This document shows, in pieces, positions 7,126 through 16,382 of a stretch of 42,781 nucleotides of DNA. The notes beneath the pieces were generated by a model, which searched no databases, had not been told where the DNA came from, and saw only the letters and a program-made list of their open reading frames with translations. This DNA comes from Nautiliaceae bacterium. Lineage in GTDB: Bacteria; Campylobacterota; Campylobacteria; Campylobacterales; Nautiliaceae. The translations under genes were made by a program, and so were the position numbers. The stretch is taken from NCBI GenBank assembly GCA_027036005.1, contig JALVTJ010000016.1, forward strand, positions 1 to 42,781, read 5' to 3'. Each line of letters begins with the position of its first letter. Positions within the stretch are counted from its first letter, which is position 1.

Positions 7126-9222
7126 ATTTTTAGAAAAGCTCTCTTTTTATTTATTTTTGCTGTTATTGTTTTTTTAGGATTAGCAACTGTTGTTCCTAAT
7201 TTTCATTATGTAGGAAAATTTGGAAAATTTTTGGGAAATTTGAATTTAACTCTTTTTGGATTTTTGGCATATATTTTTGTTTTTTATCTTTTATGGATAT
7301 TGTATCTGGCTTATAAAAAAAGATTTGATTTTGCAAATTCTTTAAAAGTGCTCGGTGTTTTGATTTTATTTTTTGATTTTCTTTTTATACAATCTCTTGC
7401 AATTAATAAAGGGGTGATCGGAAATCTTTTTGTTAATACATTAAAAGGTTTTATAGGATTATTTGGAATTATTCTTTTGGTGATTGTTTTGGGAGCGTGG
7501 GGATTTATAATGCTTTTTGAAGATAAGGTATTTAAATATTTAGAAAAAGAGCGAATTCCCCAAAAAGAAAACGAAGAAAGTATTTCAAAAGAAAATTGTG
7601 AAAACAATATAAATGAATTTGAAAAAACGCACTTGAATGATAATGATGATAAAACAAATAACGAATTCGATTATTTGAATAATATAGAGATTGAAAACGA
7701 AACAAGAAAAGAGATTTTAAAAGAAGAAAACGCACAAGAAGACAATATTTCGGAAAAAAATAAAGTTTCTCATATAAAAGAACTTGAAGAAACTAAAAAA
7801 CTTCTTAGTCAAATAGAAATGGGAGAAAGAAATAAACCTAAAAATTGGAAATTTCCTCCGCTTGAATTTTTAAAAAAACCGCCCAAACACAAAAAAGAGA
7901 TAAATGAAACGGAAATTGACAAAAAAATAAAAATTCTTATAGAAAAACTTAAAAAATTCAAAATAGAAGGTGATGTGGTTCGTTATTATGTGGGACCTGT
8001 GGTTACGACGTTCGAATTTAAACCTCTGCCTCATATAAAAGTAAGTAAAATTTTAGCCCTTCAAGACGATTTGGCAATGGCGCTTAAAGCTCAATCAATA
8101 AGAATTCAAGCTCCTATCCCAGGAAAAGATGTTGTGGGAATAGAAATTCCGAATGAAAAACAAGAAACTATTTATTTAAGAGAAATTTTACAAAGCGATA
8201 TTTTTCAAAAGGCTAAATCTCCTTTAACATTGGCACTTGGCAAGGATATAGTGGGATCTCCGTTTGTAACGGATTTGAAAAAGTTGCCTCATTTGCTTAT
8301 TGCGGGAACCACTGGAAGTGGAAAAAGCGTCGGGATAAATGCAATGATTTTATCACTTCTTTACAAAAACTCCCCAGATGAGCTTAAACTTATAATGGTT
8401 GATCCGAAAATGCTTGAATTTTCAATATATAACGATATTCCTCATCTTTTAACACCTGTAATAACCGATCCCAAAAAAGCGATTATGGTTTTAAACGCAA
8501 TGGTAAAAGAGATGGAGAGGCGATATAAACTTATGGCTAAAATGAAAGTAAAAAACATAGAAGGATATAACAAAAAATCAGATGAAAAACTTCCCTATAT
8601 TGTAATAATAATCGATGAACTTGCGGATTTGATGATGACAAGCGGCAAGGATGTGGAGTATTCGATAGCAAGATTGGCACAAATGGCAAGAGCAAGCGGC
8701 ATTCATTTGATAGTGGCTACTCAAAGACCGAGCGTGGATGTCGTAACTGGACTTATAAAGGCGAATTTGCCAAGCAGAATTTCTTTTAAGGTCGGTCAAA
8801 AGATTGATTCGAAAGTAATTTTAGACCAATTCGGGGCTGAAAGTCTGCTTGGAAGAGGGGATATGCTTTTTACGCCTCCCGGAATTACCGGTTTGATAAG
8901 ACTTCACGCACCTTTTACAAGTGAAGAGGAAATTGAAAAAATTGTAGAATATTTAAAATCTCAAAAAGCTCCTGAATATGATACAATTATGATTAATAAT
9001 ATAGAAAATGAAGAGAATATGCAAAATGCTGATGAATTGGACGAGCTTTTCGAAGAAGCAAAAAAAATTATTTTAACGGAACAAAGAACCAGTATAAGCT
9101 ATCTTCAACGAAGACTTCAAATTGGGTATAATAGAGCAGCTAATATAATAGAACAGATGGAGAGAATGGGTATACTCTCGCCTCCCAATGCCAAAGGGCA
9201 AAGAGAAATTTTAAGGAGATAA
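7126..9222 (+). CDS. ftsK: FtsK/SpoIIIE DNA translocase, proposed ATT start
   Basis: The ORF track starts at TTG 7231, but the same frame is open back to 7105 and encodes a first membrane helix (RKALFLFIFAVIVFLGLATVV) expected in FtsK. No ATG, GTG or TTG exists in that stretch. AAAGGA at 7114-7119 sits 6 bases before an ATT codon at 7126, which is the best-placed start and gives 698 residues. Domains: about three to four N-terminal helices, an acidic linker (about 150-240), then the motor with Walker A AGTTGSGKSVG (about 393) and Walker B IVIIIDELADLM (about 492), and a C-terminal gamma winged helix (RTSISYLQRRLQIGYNRAA). FtsK pumps DNA at the septum for chromosome segregation and dimer resolution. 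The function is secure; the start is the uncertain part. Confidence 0.9.
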   Translation: MFRKALFLFIFAVIVFLGLATVVPNFHYVGKFGKFLGNLNLTLFGFLAYIFVFYLLWILYLAYKKRFDFANSLKVLGVLILFFDFLFIQSLAINKGVIGNLFVNTLKGFIGLFGIILLVIVLGAWGFIMLFEDKVFKYLEKERIPQKENEESISKENCENNINEFEKTHLNDNDDKTNNEFDYLNNIEIENETRKEILKEENAQEDNISEKNKVSHIKELEETKKLLSQIEMGERNKPKNWKFPPLEFLKKPPKHKKEINETEIDKKIKILIEKLKKFKIEGDVVRYYVGPVVTTFEFKPLPHIKVSKILALQDDLAMALKAQSIRIQAPIPGKDVVGIEIPNEKQETIYLREILQSDIFQKAKSPLTLALGKDIVGSPFVTDLKKLPHLLIAGTTGSGKSVGINAMILSLLYKNSPDELKLIMVDPKMLEFSIYNDIPHLLTPVITDPKKAIMVLNAMVKEMERRYKLMAKMKVKNIEGYNKKSDEKLPYIVIIIDELADLMMTSGKDVEYSIARLAQMARASGIHLIVATQRPSVDVVTGLIKANLPSRISFKVGQKIDSKVILDQFGAESLLGRGDMLFTPPGITGLIRLHAPFTSEEEIEKIVEYLKSQKAPEYDTIMINNIENEENMQNADELDELFEEAKKIILTEQRTSISYLQRRLQIGYNRAANIIEQMERMGILSPPNAKGQREILRR

Positions 9223-9223
9223 A

Positions 9224-9841
9224 ATGAAAAAATTAGTGTTATTAGTGTTTGCTATTTTATTTTTTATTGGTTGTGCTGATAAACCTATGGCTACTAGTGT
9301 TATCGGATTAGCTGGAAATGAAAAAGTTGTCGGATGGAGCGATAGTAATAATACGCAAAAGCCCAAAATTGTAATAAAAAAAATTTATATAACCGAACCG
9401 TTAAAAGATTCTGATAAAGACGGTGTTCCCGATAAAATAGACAAATGTCCCAATACTCCAAAAGGTCTTGTTGTGAATCATTACGGATGCCCTGTTATTA
9501 CAACACTCAGATTTAATTTTGATTTTAATAAATATAAAATAAAAAAAATATATTATCCTCAAATCAAGAAAATCGCCGAAATTTTAAAAGCCAATCCTAA
9601 ATTGAAAATAGAAATAGACGGTTATACCGATGATATAGGAAGCAAGGCTTATAATTTGCAATTATCCTTAAAAAGAGCCCGAGCTCTTAAAAATATTTTA
9701 ATAAACGTTTATAAAATCAATCCGAAAAGAATAGTTGTAAAAGGTTTTGGAGAAGCTTATCCTTTGGTGCCAAATACCACTTCAACAAACAGAGCGTTAA
9801 ACAGAAGGGTGGAAATTATAAATATTACAAATAAAAATTAA
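9224..9841 (+). CDS. OmpA/Pal-like peptidoglycan-binding lipoprotein
   Basis: 205 residues. The N-terminus KKLVLLVFAILFFIGC carries a lipobox (FIGC), so the mature protein should be lipid-anchored. A short linker leads to DSDKDGVPDKIDKCPNTPKG, a calcium-binding thrombospondin-type-3 repeat, and then an OmpA C-terminal domain (about 95-205) with FNFDFNKYKI, IEIDGYTDDIGS and NRALNRRVEI. It should tether the outer membrane to peptidoglycan. ATG lies 2 bases after the ftsK stop, with AGGAG inside ftsK. Its end overlaps the convergent amidohydrolase gene by 4 bases. Linker and domain closely resemble the ompA pseudogene at 1427. Confidence 0.87.
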   Translation: MKKLVLLVFAILFFIGCADKPMATSVIGLAGNEKVVGWSDSNNTQKPKIVIKKIYITEPLKDSDKDGVPDKIDKCPNTPKGLVVNHYGCPVITTLRFNFDFNKYKIKKIYYPQIKKIAEILKANPKLKIEIDGYTDDIGSKAYNLQLSLKRARALKNILINVYKINPKRIVVKGFGEAYPLVPNTTSTNRALNRRVEIINITNKN

Positions 9842-11043
9842 ATTTCTTCTCCGTTTATAAATAATTTTTCCACTTCATTTGTATGCAAAATAATTTGCAT
9901 AGGTAAATTTTCCGGATTTTTTACTTTATCCGGAAGTTTAAAACTTATTAAATCAGCATCTTTCCCTTTCTCTATTGAGCCGTTGTTTAAGCCAAGCGAT
10001 TTTGCGGCATTTAAAGTAACCGCTTTTAGCAAATCTTTTGCCAAATATTTCGGATGTAAATCCACATGCATTAAAAGTGCAGCTCTGATTTCTTTAAAAA
10101 GATTTAAGGAATAATTGGAACTAAGACCATCCGTTGCCACGGAATAATTTATGGAATGATTTTTTACCGTTTCAAGATTCAAAAGGCCGACATTTAACAA
10201 TCTGTTTGAAACTGGACAGTGGGCTATATTAGCATCTATTTCGCTTATTTTTTGGAATTCTTCTTCATTTGCATAAACACAGTGTATAAAAGTTGTATTT
10301 GTATTTTTGAATTTTTCTATAAATTCAAGCGGTTTTATTAAAGGCTTTGCGTTTTTAAAATGTTTTTCAAAAAATAGTTTAAATTCCCCCTCTCCCTTAT
10401 CAAGCCATTTTCTCTCGGCTTTGCTTTCCATAAAATGAGCTTGAATCGGAAGATTTTTTTCTTTTGCTATGTTTATCGCTTTATCCATTAAAATAGGATG
10501 AACGGAATAAGGAGAATGAATTGAAAGTCCGATTTTGAATTTTTCGTTTTTTATTTTTTCGGATTCGTTTAATCTTGCCAGAAAATCCTGATAGAGCATA
10601 TCCGCAACAGCCGGGTTTGTTCCTATTATTTCGTTAAAATAAACCGTTTTTAAAGGAGAGTGTTTGAGATATTTCAAATCTTCTCCCGAAGAGCTTATTT
10701 CTCCAAAAGCACAAATTCCGCTTTTTTTCATTTCATCGATTGCTTTTTTAAAACATCTGTTTTTGCACTTTATAAAAAGCTCTTCCCTATTGATTATAAC
10801 CGAATCAAGCCAAGAAATAAAATCTCCGAAATTAAGGGAAGTTTTGTTTGAGCTGAATTCAAGATGCGTGTGAGCGTTAATGAGTGCCGGCATCAAAACC
10901 GAATTTTTACCCAAATAAATACTCTCACCCGGCAAATTATATTCTATGTCAATGATTTTTTTATCGAATAAAACCTCCGCATTTTCCAAAATTTCATAAT
11001 TTTTATTCATTGTAAGCACATAATCGGCTTTTAATTTAATCAA
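9838..11043 (-). CDS. Amidohydrolase, likely aminofutalosine deaminase (menaquinone pathway)
   Basis: 401 residues of the amidohydrolase/cytosine-deaminase-like superfamily. Metal-binding motifs are in order: HxH in NAHTHLEFS (about 58), His in QAHFMES (about 202), His in FIHCVYANEEE, then HCPVSNRLL and Asp in ATDGLSSNYSLNL. Campylobacterota make menaquinone by the futalosine route and use an amidohydrolase of this group to deaminate 6-aminodeoxyfutalosine; the Helicobacter and Campylobacter homologues belong to this clade. That role is inferred from family and organism type; a related nucleoside deaminase is possible. It lies tail to tail with the OmpA lipoprotein and upstream, divergently, of aroQ. 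Confidence 0.72.
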   Translation of the reverse strand: MIKLKADYVLTMNKNYEILENAEVLFDKKIIDIEYNLPGESIYLGKNSVLMPALINAHTHLEFSSNKTSLNFGDFISWLDSVIINREELFIKCKNRCFKKAIDEMKKSGICAFGEISSSGEDLKYLKHSPLKTVYFNEIIGTNPAVADMLYQDFLARLNESEKIKNEKFKIGLSIHSPYSVHPILMDKAINIAKEKNLPIQAHFMESKAERKWLDKGEGEFKLFFEKHFKNAKPLIKPLEFIEKFKNTNTTFIHCVYANEEEFQKISEIDANIAHCPVSNRLLNVGLLNLETVKNHSINYSVATDGLSSNYSLNLFKEIRAALLMHVDLHPKYLAKDLLKAVTLNAAKSLGLNNGSIEKGKDADLISFKLPDKVKNPENLPMQIILHTNEVEKLFINGEEI

Positions 11044-11119
11044 ATTAAATCCTTTTTATAAGAATTAAGCAATATTTATGCCGAAATTTTAGTAAAATAA
11101 CATTAAAAAAGGAGATTTT

Positions 11120-11605
11120 ATGAAAATAAAAGTAATACACGGACCGAATTTGAATATGCTCGGAATTAGGGAAGTAAATATTTATGGTCCAATGAAACTT
11201 GACGATATAAATAAAAATTTACAAAACGTTGCAAAACAAAACGGTTTTGAAATTGAATTTTTTCAATCGAACCACGAAGGCGATATCGTGGATGCAATTC
11301 AGGAGAGTTTGGAGGACGGGACAAACGCCATTTTGATTAATCCTGCGGCACTTACACATACATCGGTATCGATAAGGGATGCGATAGCTGCGGTGAAATT
11401 ACCCGTTATTGAAGTTCATATGACAAATGTTGCAGCAAGAGAGGATTTCAGACAAAAATCTATGATAAGCGATATAGTTGCTGGAACGATTACCGGACTT
11501 GGACCGCTTAGTTATCATTTGGGACTTGTAGGCTTAATGGAAATTCTAAATCAAATAAAAAGGGCGCAAGAAATTCAGCAGGCACAAGCTCAAAAAGGGA
11601 ATTAG
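11120..11605 (+). CDS. aroQ: Type II 3-dehydroquinate dehydratase
   Basis: 161 residues, the usual length for the type II dodecameric enzyme. The start [16 protein letters not shown] is the diagnostic motif, with the catalytic Tyr in NIYGP (about residue 22), the catalytic Asn in [16 protein letters not shown], and [14 protein letters not shown] near 100. It removes water from 3-dehydroquinate in the shikimate pathway. AAAAGGAG stands before the ATG. It is the first gene of a block with pepQ, a small protein and folK, matching the neighbourhood in Campylobacter. Confidence 0.95.
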   Translation: MKIKVIHGPNLNMLGIREVNIYGPMKLDDINKNLQNVAKQNGFEIEFFQSNHEGDIVDAIQESLEDGTNAILINPAALTHTSVSIRDAIAAVKLPVIEVHMTNVAAREDFRQKSMISDIVAGTITGLGPLSYHLGLVGLMEILNQIKRAQEIQQAQAQKGN

Positions 11606-12606
11606 TGAATTATATTTTAAACAAAGAAAACGAAATATATTACGAATGTAATTGGAGCAGCGATAATGCTCTTTTTCTTTGTTTAGAGGGGGATAAATTT
11701 GTAATTACGGACGGCAGATATACTCTTGACGCAAAAGAAAAAGCCTCTGCTGAGGTTATTGAATCAAGGGATTTGATAAAAAAAGCAAAAGAGCTTATTT
11801 TAAAATACAGACCTAAAAAACTAACAATTGATCCTCTTAATTGGAATAAAAAAGATTATAACGAACTTTTAAAAGTTGTAAATTTAAAAGATGAAGAGCA
11901 TTTTTCGCATAAAAAAAGAGTGATAAAATCAAAAAACGAACTTGAAATAATCAAAAAAGCTGCAAAAAAGGGCGCAAAAGCTTTTGATGAATTTGCAAAA
12001 AAGATTAAAATAGGGGCCGATGAATTTGAACTTGGTTTCGAATTTAAAAAAATATTGACAAAAAGAGGGAAAAGAGATATCAGTTTCGAACCCATTGTTG
12101 CAATTAATGAAAATGCCGCAAAGCCTCATGCCTTGCCTATGCGAAAAACATTGAAAAAAGGCGATTTGCTTTTGCTTGATGCGGGGATAAAATATAAAAG
12201 ATACTGCTCCGATAGAACAAGAACAATTTTTATAGGGAAAAATATTTCAATGAGTAAAAAACAGAAATTTCCTAAAAAAATCCAAAAAATTTACGATGTG
12301 GTTTTGAGGGCGCAAGAAGCGGCTATTAAAGCTGTGCGGGTTGGTATAAAGGCGAAAGAGCTTGATAAAATAGCAAGAGATATTATAACAAAAGCGGGAT
12401 ACGGGAAATATTTTGTCCATTCCTTAGGACACGGGGTAGGACTTGATATTCACGAATGGCCGTATATAAATTCCAAAAACGAAATAATTCTTAAAGAAGG
12501 GATGGTTTTTACAATAGAGCCCGGAATTTATATTCCGGGGGAATTCGGAATTAGAATTGAAGATATGGTGGCAATTAATTACGATTCGAAAGCGGAAATT
12601 TTATGA
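11605..12606 (+). CDS. pepQ: M24-family Xaa-Pro aminopeptidase
   Basis: 333 residues. The creatinase-like N-terminal half is short (about 1-105), and the M24 pita-bread domain follows. Metal ligands are visible: Asp in LLLLDAGIKYKRYCSDRTRT (two Asp), His in HSLGHGVGLDIHE, Glu in FTIEPGIYI and Glu in IRIEDMVAI. It removes N-terminal residues preceding proline during peptide turnover in the cytoplasm. GTG start inside the TAGTGA that ends aroQ, indicating translational coupling; ATGA overlap with the next small gene. Confidence 0.88.
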   Translation: MNYILNKENEIYYECNWSSDNALFLCLEGDKFVITDGRYTLDAKEKASAEVIESRDLIKKAKELILKYRPKKLTIDPLNWNKKDYNELLKVVNLKDEEHFSHKKRVIKSKNELEIIKKAAKKGAKAFDEFAKKIKIGADEFELGFEFKKILTKRGKRDISFEPIVAINENAAKPHALPMRKTLKKGDLLLLDAGIKYKRYCSDRTRTIFIGKNISMSKKQKFPKKIQKIYDVVLRAQEAAIKAVRVGIKAKELDKIARDIITKAGYGKYFVHSLGHGVGLDIHEWPYINSKNEIILKEGMVFTIEPGIYIPGEFGIRIEDMVAINYDSKAEIL

Positions 12607-12767
12607 GCATAAGTAAAATAAGATCGATACTTTATAAATCGGCAAAATATTTAGGAGATATAAACGCCATAAAAAGAGCTGTTAAAAAGGGTGATTTTAC
12701 GCCTATTTTAAAAAGAATAATCAGAAGAATTTACGGACATATCACAAGCAGTAGAATACCTAAATAA
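12603..12767 (+). CDS. Small basic protein, 54 residues, unknown function
   Basis: This frame is not in the ORF track. It starts with ATG overlapping the pepQ stop (ATGA) and ends TAA at 12765-12767. The product MSISKIRSILYKSAKYLGDI... is strongly basic, with Lys/Arg-rich helices (KRAVKKGDF, KRIIRRIYGHI). Tight coupling to pepQ and codon usage like the neighbours suggest it is translated. I recall similar small proteins with a GDINAIKRG-type core and an RRI-G pattern in other bacteria, but no function. Nothing catalytic is visible. Confidence 0.65.
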   Translation: MSISKIRSILYKSAKYLGDINAIKRAVKKGDFTPILKRIIRRIYGHITSSRIPK

Positions 12768-12781
12768 ATGGACAATGGAAA

Positions 12782-13285
12782 ATGATAAATGGGAAAATTA
12801 AAAGAGGGATTAGAAAAATTAAAGGAGATAATAGAGAAATTTTTTCAACAACTTTTTTCCCTGCAAAAATAAAAAATTCCACTAAAAAACATAAAACATT
12901 AATTGGTCTTGGGTGTAATGTGGGAGATTGTGTTAAAAGATTTAAAAAGCTTTATCTTTTTTTGCAAAATCATCCTAAAATCAATATATTGCAAACTTCA
13001 ATAATTTATAAAAACCCTCCTTTTGGGTATCTTAATCAGCCTGATTTTTATAATACGGTTATGGTTATTGCTACGAATTTATCTCCTTTTGAACTGATTA
13101 GATTTTTGCAATATACGGAAAAAAAATTCGGTAGAATTAGAAGTTTTAAAAATGCTCCCAGAACGTTGGATTTAGATATAATTATTTATGATAATTTAGA
13201 AATGAATAAAAATAATTTAATACTGCCGCATCCTTTTTTTAAAAAAAGGGATTCAGTTTTATTACCTCTTTTTTTAAAGGATTGA
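12782..13285 (+). CDS. folK: HPPK, 6-hydroxymethyl-7,8-dihydropterin pyrophosphokinase
   Basis: 167 residues. After an N-terminal extension of about 40 residues the HPPK fold starts at LIGLGCNVGD (usual GSNxGD). The NPPFGYLNQPDFYN segment and the catalytic signature RTLDLDIIIYDN are clear, followed by LILPHPFFKKRDSVLLPL. It transfers pyrophosphate from ATP to the pterin in folate synthesis. The extension is like that of Campylobacter FolK proteins; the true start could be an internal codon. AT-rich repetitive DNA (12768-12781, AATGGACAATGGAAAATG-like) lies just before it. Two bases separate it from flhF, the same order as in Campylobacter. Confidence 0.88.
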   Translation: MINGKIKRGIRKIKGDNREIFSTTFFPAKIKNSTKKHKTLIGLGCNVGDCVKRFKKLYLFLQNHPKINILQTSIIYKNPPFGYLNQPDFYNTVMVIATNLSPFELIRFLQYTEKKFGRIRSFKNAPRTLDLDIIIYDNLEMNKNNLILPHPFFKKRDSVLLPLFLKD

Positions 13286-13286
13286 T

Positions 13287-14504
13287 TTGAAATTAAAAAC
13301 ATATACGGCTGAAAGTTACACGGAAGCTCTTAATAAAGTCAAGCGAGAACTCGGGGATGAGGTGGTTATTGTTTCAAGCAAAGAAATAAAACGAAAAACC
13401 TTAACCTCGCCTGGGTTATATGAAATTGTGGTAGCTGTTGAAGATAATAAAACAATAAAAAAACAGCCTAAAAAAGAGCAAATGGATGATGTATTGTTAA
13501 AACTTTCGAATGCGGCCAAAGAGATAGGTTCGTTTACGCCGAAACAGACAAAAAGTGAAAAAGATAAAATTAACAATTTAAAACCGGTAGGTTTCGATGA
13601 AATAAAAGAGCTTAAAGAAAAAGTAGAACAAATTGCAGATACCCTTAAATATCTTCAAGCGAATGTTTGGGATTTTACAAACAAAAATTCTCTTGAAATT
13701 CCGCCGGAATTCAGTGAAATTTACGCTTTGGCAAAAGCCAGCGGAATGAATACGAAACATCTCAATGAAATTATGCAGCTTACAATTAAATATATGCCGC
13801 TTAGAATGAGAAAAAACAGAAACGCAATAAAAAGATATTTTCATACTCTTCTTAAAAAAATGGTTCCTATAAGACTTGAAAGGGAAATAAATCCTCCACA
13901 TAAAAAAATTCTGATGTTTGTAGGACCTACCGGGGTTGGAAAAACCACCACAATAGCTAAATTGGCGGCCAGATATGCTTATAAACTGAATTCACGCCAC
14001 AAAGTAGGAATTATTACTCTTGATACATATAGAATAGGAGCGGTCGAGCAATTAATGACATATGCCAAAATGATGAGACTTCCCATTGAAACCGTTGTAG
14101 ATCCGAATGATTTTGAAGAAGCTTTGAATACTCTTAGACATAACGATTATATATTGATTGATACAGTGGGAAGTTCTCAGCATGACAAGGAAAAAATAGA
14201 AAAATTATCAAGGTTTTTGAAAGTAAATACGTTTGCGGAAATAAATATAAATTTGGTGCTTTCGGCAGTTAGTAAATATGAAGATCTTTTGGATATTTAT
14301 AAAAATTTTTCTCTTTTACCGATAGATACGCTTGTTTTTACCAAACTTGACGAAACAAGAACATACGGAAATATTTTTTCTTTGCTTTTGGATACAAAAA
14401 AACCCGTAAGTTATTTTTCCATTGGTCAAGAAGTTCCAGACGATTTAATGCAGGCAAATTCGGAATACCTCCTAAAAGGCATTCTCGAAAAGGAGCTTAG
14501 TTGA
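13287..14504 (+). CDS. flhF: Flagellar GTPase FlhF
   Basis: 405 residues. N-terminal B-domain starts KLKTYTAESYTEALNKVKRELGDEVVIVSSKEI, the standard FlhF opening. A linker and N domain (about 70-205) precede the SRP-type G domain: P-loop GPTGVGKTTTIAKLAARYA (about 210), DTYRIGAVEQL (about 246), DTVGSSQHD (G3) and TKLDETRTYG (G4). FlhF places the flagellum at the pole and in Campylobacterota is also needed for expression of sigma-54 flagellar genes. TTG start after AAAGGA. Its 3' end overlaps flhG by 4 bases. Confidence 0.95.
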   Translation: MKLKTYTAESYTEALNKVKRELGDEVVIVSSKEIKRKTLTSPGLYEIVVAVEDNKTIKKQPKKEQMDDVLLKLSNAAKEIGSFTPKQTKSEKDKINNLKPVGFDEIKELKEKVEQIADTLKYLQANVWDFTNKNSLEIPPEFSEIYALAKASGMNTKHLNEIMQLTIKYMPLRMRKNRNAIKRYFHTLLKKMVPIRLEREINPPHKKILMFVGPTGVGKTTTIAKLAARYAYKLNSRHKVGIITLDTYRIGAVEQLMTYAKMMRLPIETVVDPNDFEEALNTLRHNDYILIDTVGSSQHDKEKIEKLSRFLKVNTFAEININLVLSAVSKYEDLLDIYKNFSLLPIDTLVFTKLDETRTYGNIFSLLLDTKKPVSYFSIGQEVPDDLMQANSEYLLKGILEKELS

Positions 14505-15361
14505 AAACGCAAGCCGATAAATTAAAAGAATTAATCAAAACAACCCCGAAAAAGCTTTCAACAAGGGTTATTGCAATAACAAGCGGCAAAGGAGGAGTAG
14601 GAAAATCAACTATAAGTGCAAATTTGGGATACGCTCTTCATTCTCTCGGATTTAAGGTGGCGCTTTTTGATGCAGATATAGGGCTTGCCAATTTGGACGT
14701 GCTACTTAGGGTAAATGCCAAAAAAAATATTTTTAATGTATTAAAAGGAGAGTGCGAATTAAAAGATGTCGCCGTTGAAATTGAAAAAGGATTTGTTTTA
14801 ATTCCGGGAGAGAGCGGGGAGGATATTATAAAATATGCCAATGAAGCCAATTTGGGTAATTTTTTTACACAGCTTGATTTTTTGGAAGATTTCGATTTTT
14901 TTATAATCGATACAAGTGCCGGAATTGATAAAAGAGTGCAGGTTTTCTTAGAAGGAGCTGATGATGTTTTGGTTGTAACGGTTCCAGAACCCGCCGCAAT
15001 AACGGACGCATATGCAATGATTAAGGTTATAAGCGAAAAAAGAGAATTGATTTATATGATTTTAAATGAAACAGCAAGTGAAAAAGAAGCCAAAAACGTA
15101 TTTCAAACCATCTTTAATGTAGCGAAAAAAAATATAAAAAAAGATTTCAGACTTCAAATGCTCGGATTTATTCAAAAAAATAAAATTATTTTAAATTCAT
15201 CCATAAAAAGACAACTTTTTACAAAAGAGTATCCTAATTCCACACCAAGCGAGCAAATTTTTAATATTGCTAAAAAGATAGCAAAAATTTCGGAACGAAA
15301 AGTGCTTGACAATAAAAATTCTATTGCCGGATTTTTCAAAAAAATTTTTTCCGGATTTTAA
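14501..15361 (+). CDS. flhG: MinD-like ATPase FlhG (YlxH)
   Basis: 286 residues. Deviant Walker A SGKGGVGKSTISANLG (about 27-42), switch I DADIGLANLDVLL and Walker B-like FFIIDTSAGID identify a ParA/MinD ATPase. The N-terminal KTQADKLKELI resembles the FlhG activation helix (DQAxxLR) that stimulates FlhF GTPase. FlhG limits flagellar number and in Campylobacter also affects division placement. TTG start preceded by AGGAG within flhF. The short C-terminus (SIAGFFKKIFSGF) is amphipathic and may be the membrane-targeting helix. Confidence 0.93.
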   Translation: MKTQADKLKELIKTTPKKLSTRVIAITSGKGGVGKSTISANLGYALHSLGFKVALFDADIGLANLDVLLRVNAKKNIFNVLKGECELKDVAVEIEKGFVLIPGESGEDIIKYANEANLGNFFTQLDFLEDFDFFIIDTSAGIDKRVQVFLEGADDVLVVTVPEPAAITDAYAMIKVISEKRELIYMILNETASEKEAKNVFQTIFNVAKKNIKKDFRLQMLGFIQKNKIILNSSIKRQLFTKEYPNSTPSEQIFNIAKKIAKISERKVLDNKNSIAGFFKKIFSGF

Positions 15362-15370
15362 AGGAAATAA

Positions 15371-15712
15371 ATGAAAGGTCTTAATTTTATCTATTTTTTA
15401 ACATCAAGCGGCTTTTTTATAGGAATAATTTATTCGATTATTAAAAATTTGAATTTTTTCGATTTTTTGTTTGCAACTTTTTTAATTACGGCGGTTTTTT
15501 TTATAATAGCTCAGGGAAGTGTTGCTTTTTTCATAAAATTTTTGGATATAAAAAATATTGTTTATTTTGATAAAAAAGCAATTGATGAAATTTTAAATAT
15601 TCAAATTAACGAGCTTGAAAAGAATGAAAATTTTATATATGAAAATTATCAATTTATCAGACAGATAGAAAAAGAAGAGATGGAAATAATCAAAAAGAAA
15701 AAAAATGAGTAA
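15371..15712 (+). CDS. Conserved small membrane protein of the flagellar cluster
   Basis: 113 residues: two N-terminal membrane helices (about 4-25 and 32-58) and a charged, helical cytoplasmic tail ending EEMEIIKKKKNE. It sits between flhG and fliA, the same place as the uncharacterised Campylobacter jejuni gene Cj0062c, so its position is conserved across the phylum. Nothing enzymatic is visible. Location and coupling (8-base overlap with fliA, AAGGAAA before the ATG) suggest a flagellum-linked role, which is inference. Confidence 0.7.
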   Translation: MKGLNFIYFLTSSGFFIGIIYSIIKNLNFFDFLFATFLITAVFFIIAQGSVAFFIKFLDIKNIVYFDKKAIDEILNIQINELEKNENFIYENYQFIRQIEKEEMEIIKKKKNE

Positions 15713-16382
15713 TCCTTATATTGAAACATTAAAATCTTATAAAGATACGTTGATTATAGATTATATGCCTGCTGTCAAAGCGATGGCTTACAGGCTTAAA
15801 GAAAGACTTCCCGGAAGTGTTGATTTTAACGATTTGGTTTCAATTGGATATGAGGAATTGGTTAAACTCTCTCACAGATACGACCCAAAAAAAAACGATA
15901 ATTTTTGGGGATATGCACAAAAAAGAATATACGGAGCCATGCTTGATTTTTTAAGAAGTTTGGATACGTTAACAAGGGGAAATAGACAATTGGTCAAACG
16001 TATAGATCAAACAATACAGGATTATATGACAAAAAATGATTATGAACCGAGTGATGAATATTTAAGCGAAGTTTTAAATACGGATATAAAAAAGATTAAA
16101 AAAGCAAGGGCGGCTGATGAGATATATTCCGTAATGCCGATTGAAGATCAGCTCAATTTTTATGATGATATTTCAAAAAAAATAGAAGAAGAAGAGTTAA
16201 TTGATGTTATAAAAAAAGTTTTAAACACTCTTAATGAAAAAGAGCGATTAATCATACAATTATATTATTTTGAGGAGCTTTCATTAAAAGAGATTGCCGA
16301 TATTCTCGATGTAAGTGAGAGCAGAATTTCTCAAATACACAAAAAAACAATAAAAAAAATAAGGAAAAAGTTAAATGGCTGA
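15705..16382 (+). CDS. fliA: Flagellar sigma factor FliA (sigma-28)
   Basis: 225 residues. Region 2 is seen in LPGSVDFNDLVSIGYEELVKL and FWGYAQKRIYGAMLDFLRSLD, typical of FliA. Region 3 is in the middle (RQLVKRIDQTIQDYM) and region 4 is the C-terminal helix-turn-helix LSLKEIADILDVSESRISQIHKK. It directs RNA polymerase to late flagellar genes such as flagellin. The start overlaps the upstream gene by 8 bases and the end overlaps fliM by 8, so the whole block appears translationally coupled. Confidence 0.94.
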   Translation: MSNPYIETLKSYKDTLIIDYMPAVKAMAYRLKERLPGSVDFNDLVSIGYEELVKLSHRYDPKKNDNFWGYAQKRIYGAMLDFLRSLDTLTRGNRQLVKRIDQTIQDYMTKNDYEPSDEYLSEVLNTDIKKIKKARAADEIYSVMPIEDQLNFYDDISKKIEEEELIDVIKKVLNTLNEKERLIIQLYYFEELSLKEIADILDVSESRISQIHKKTIKKIRKKLNG

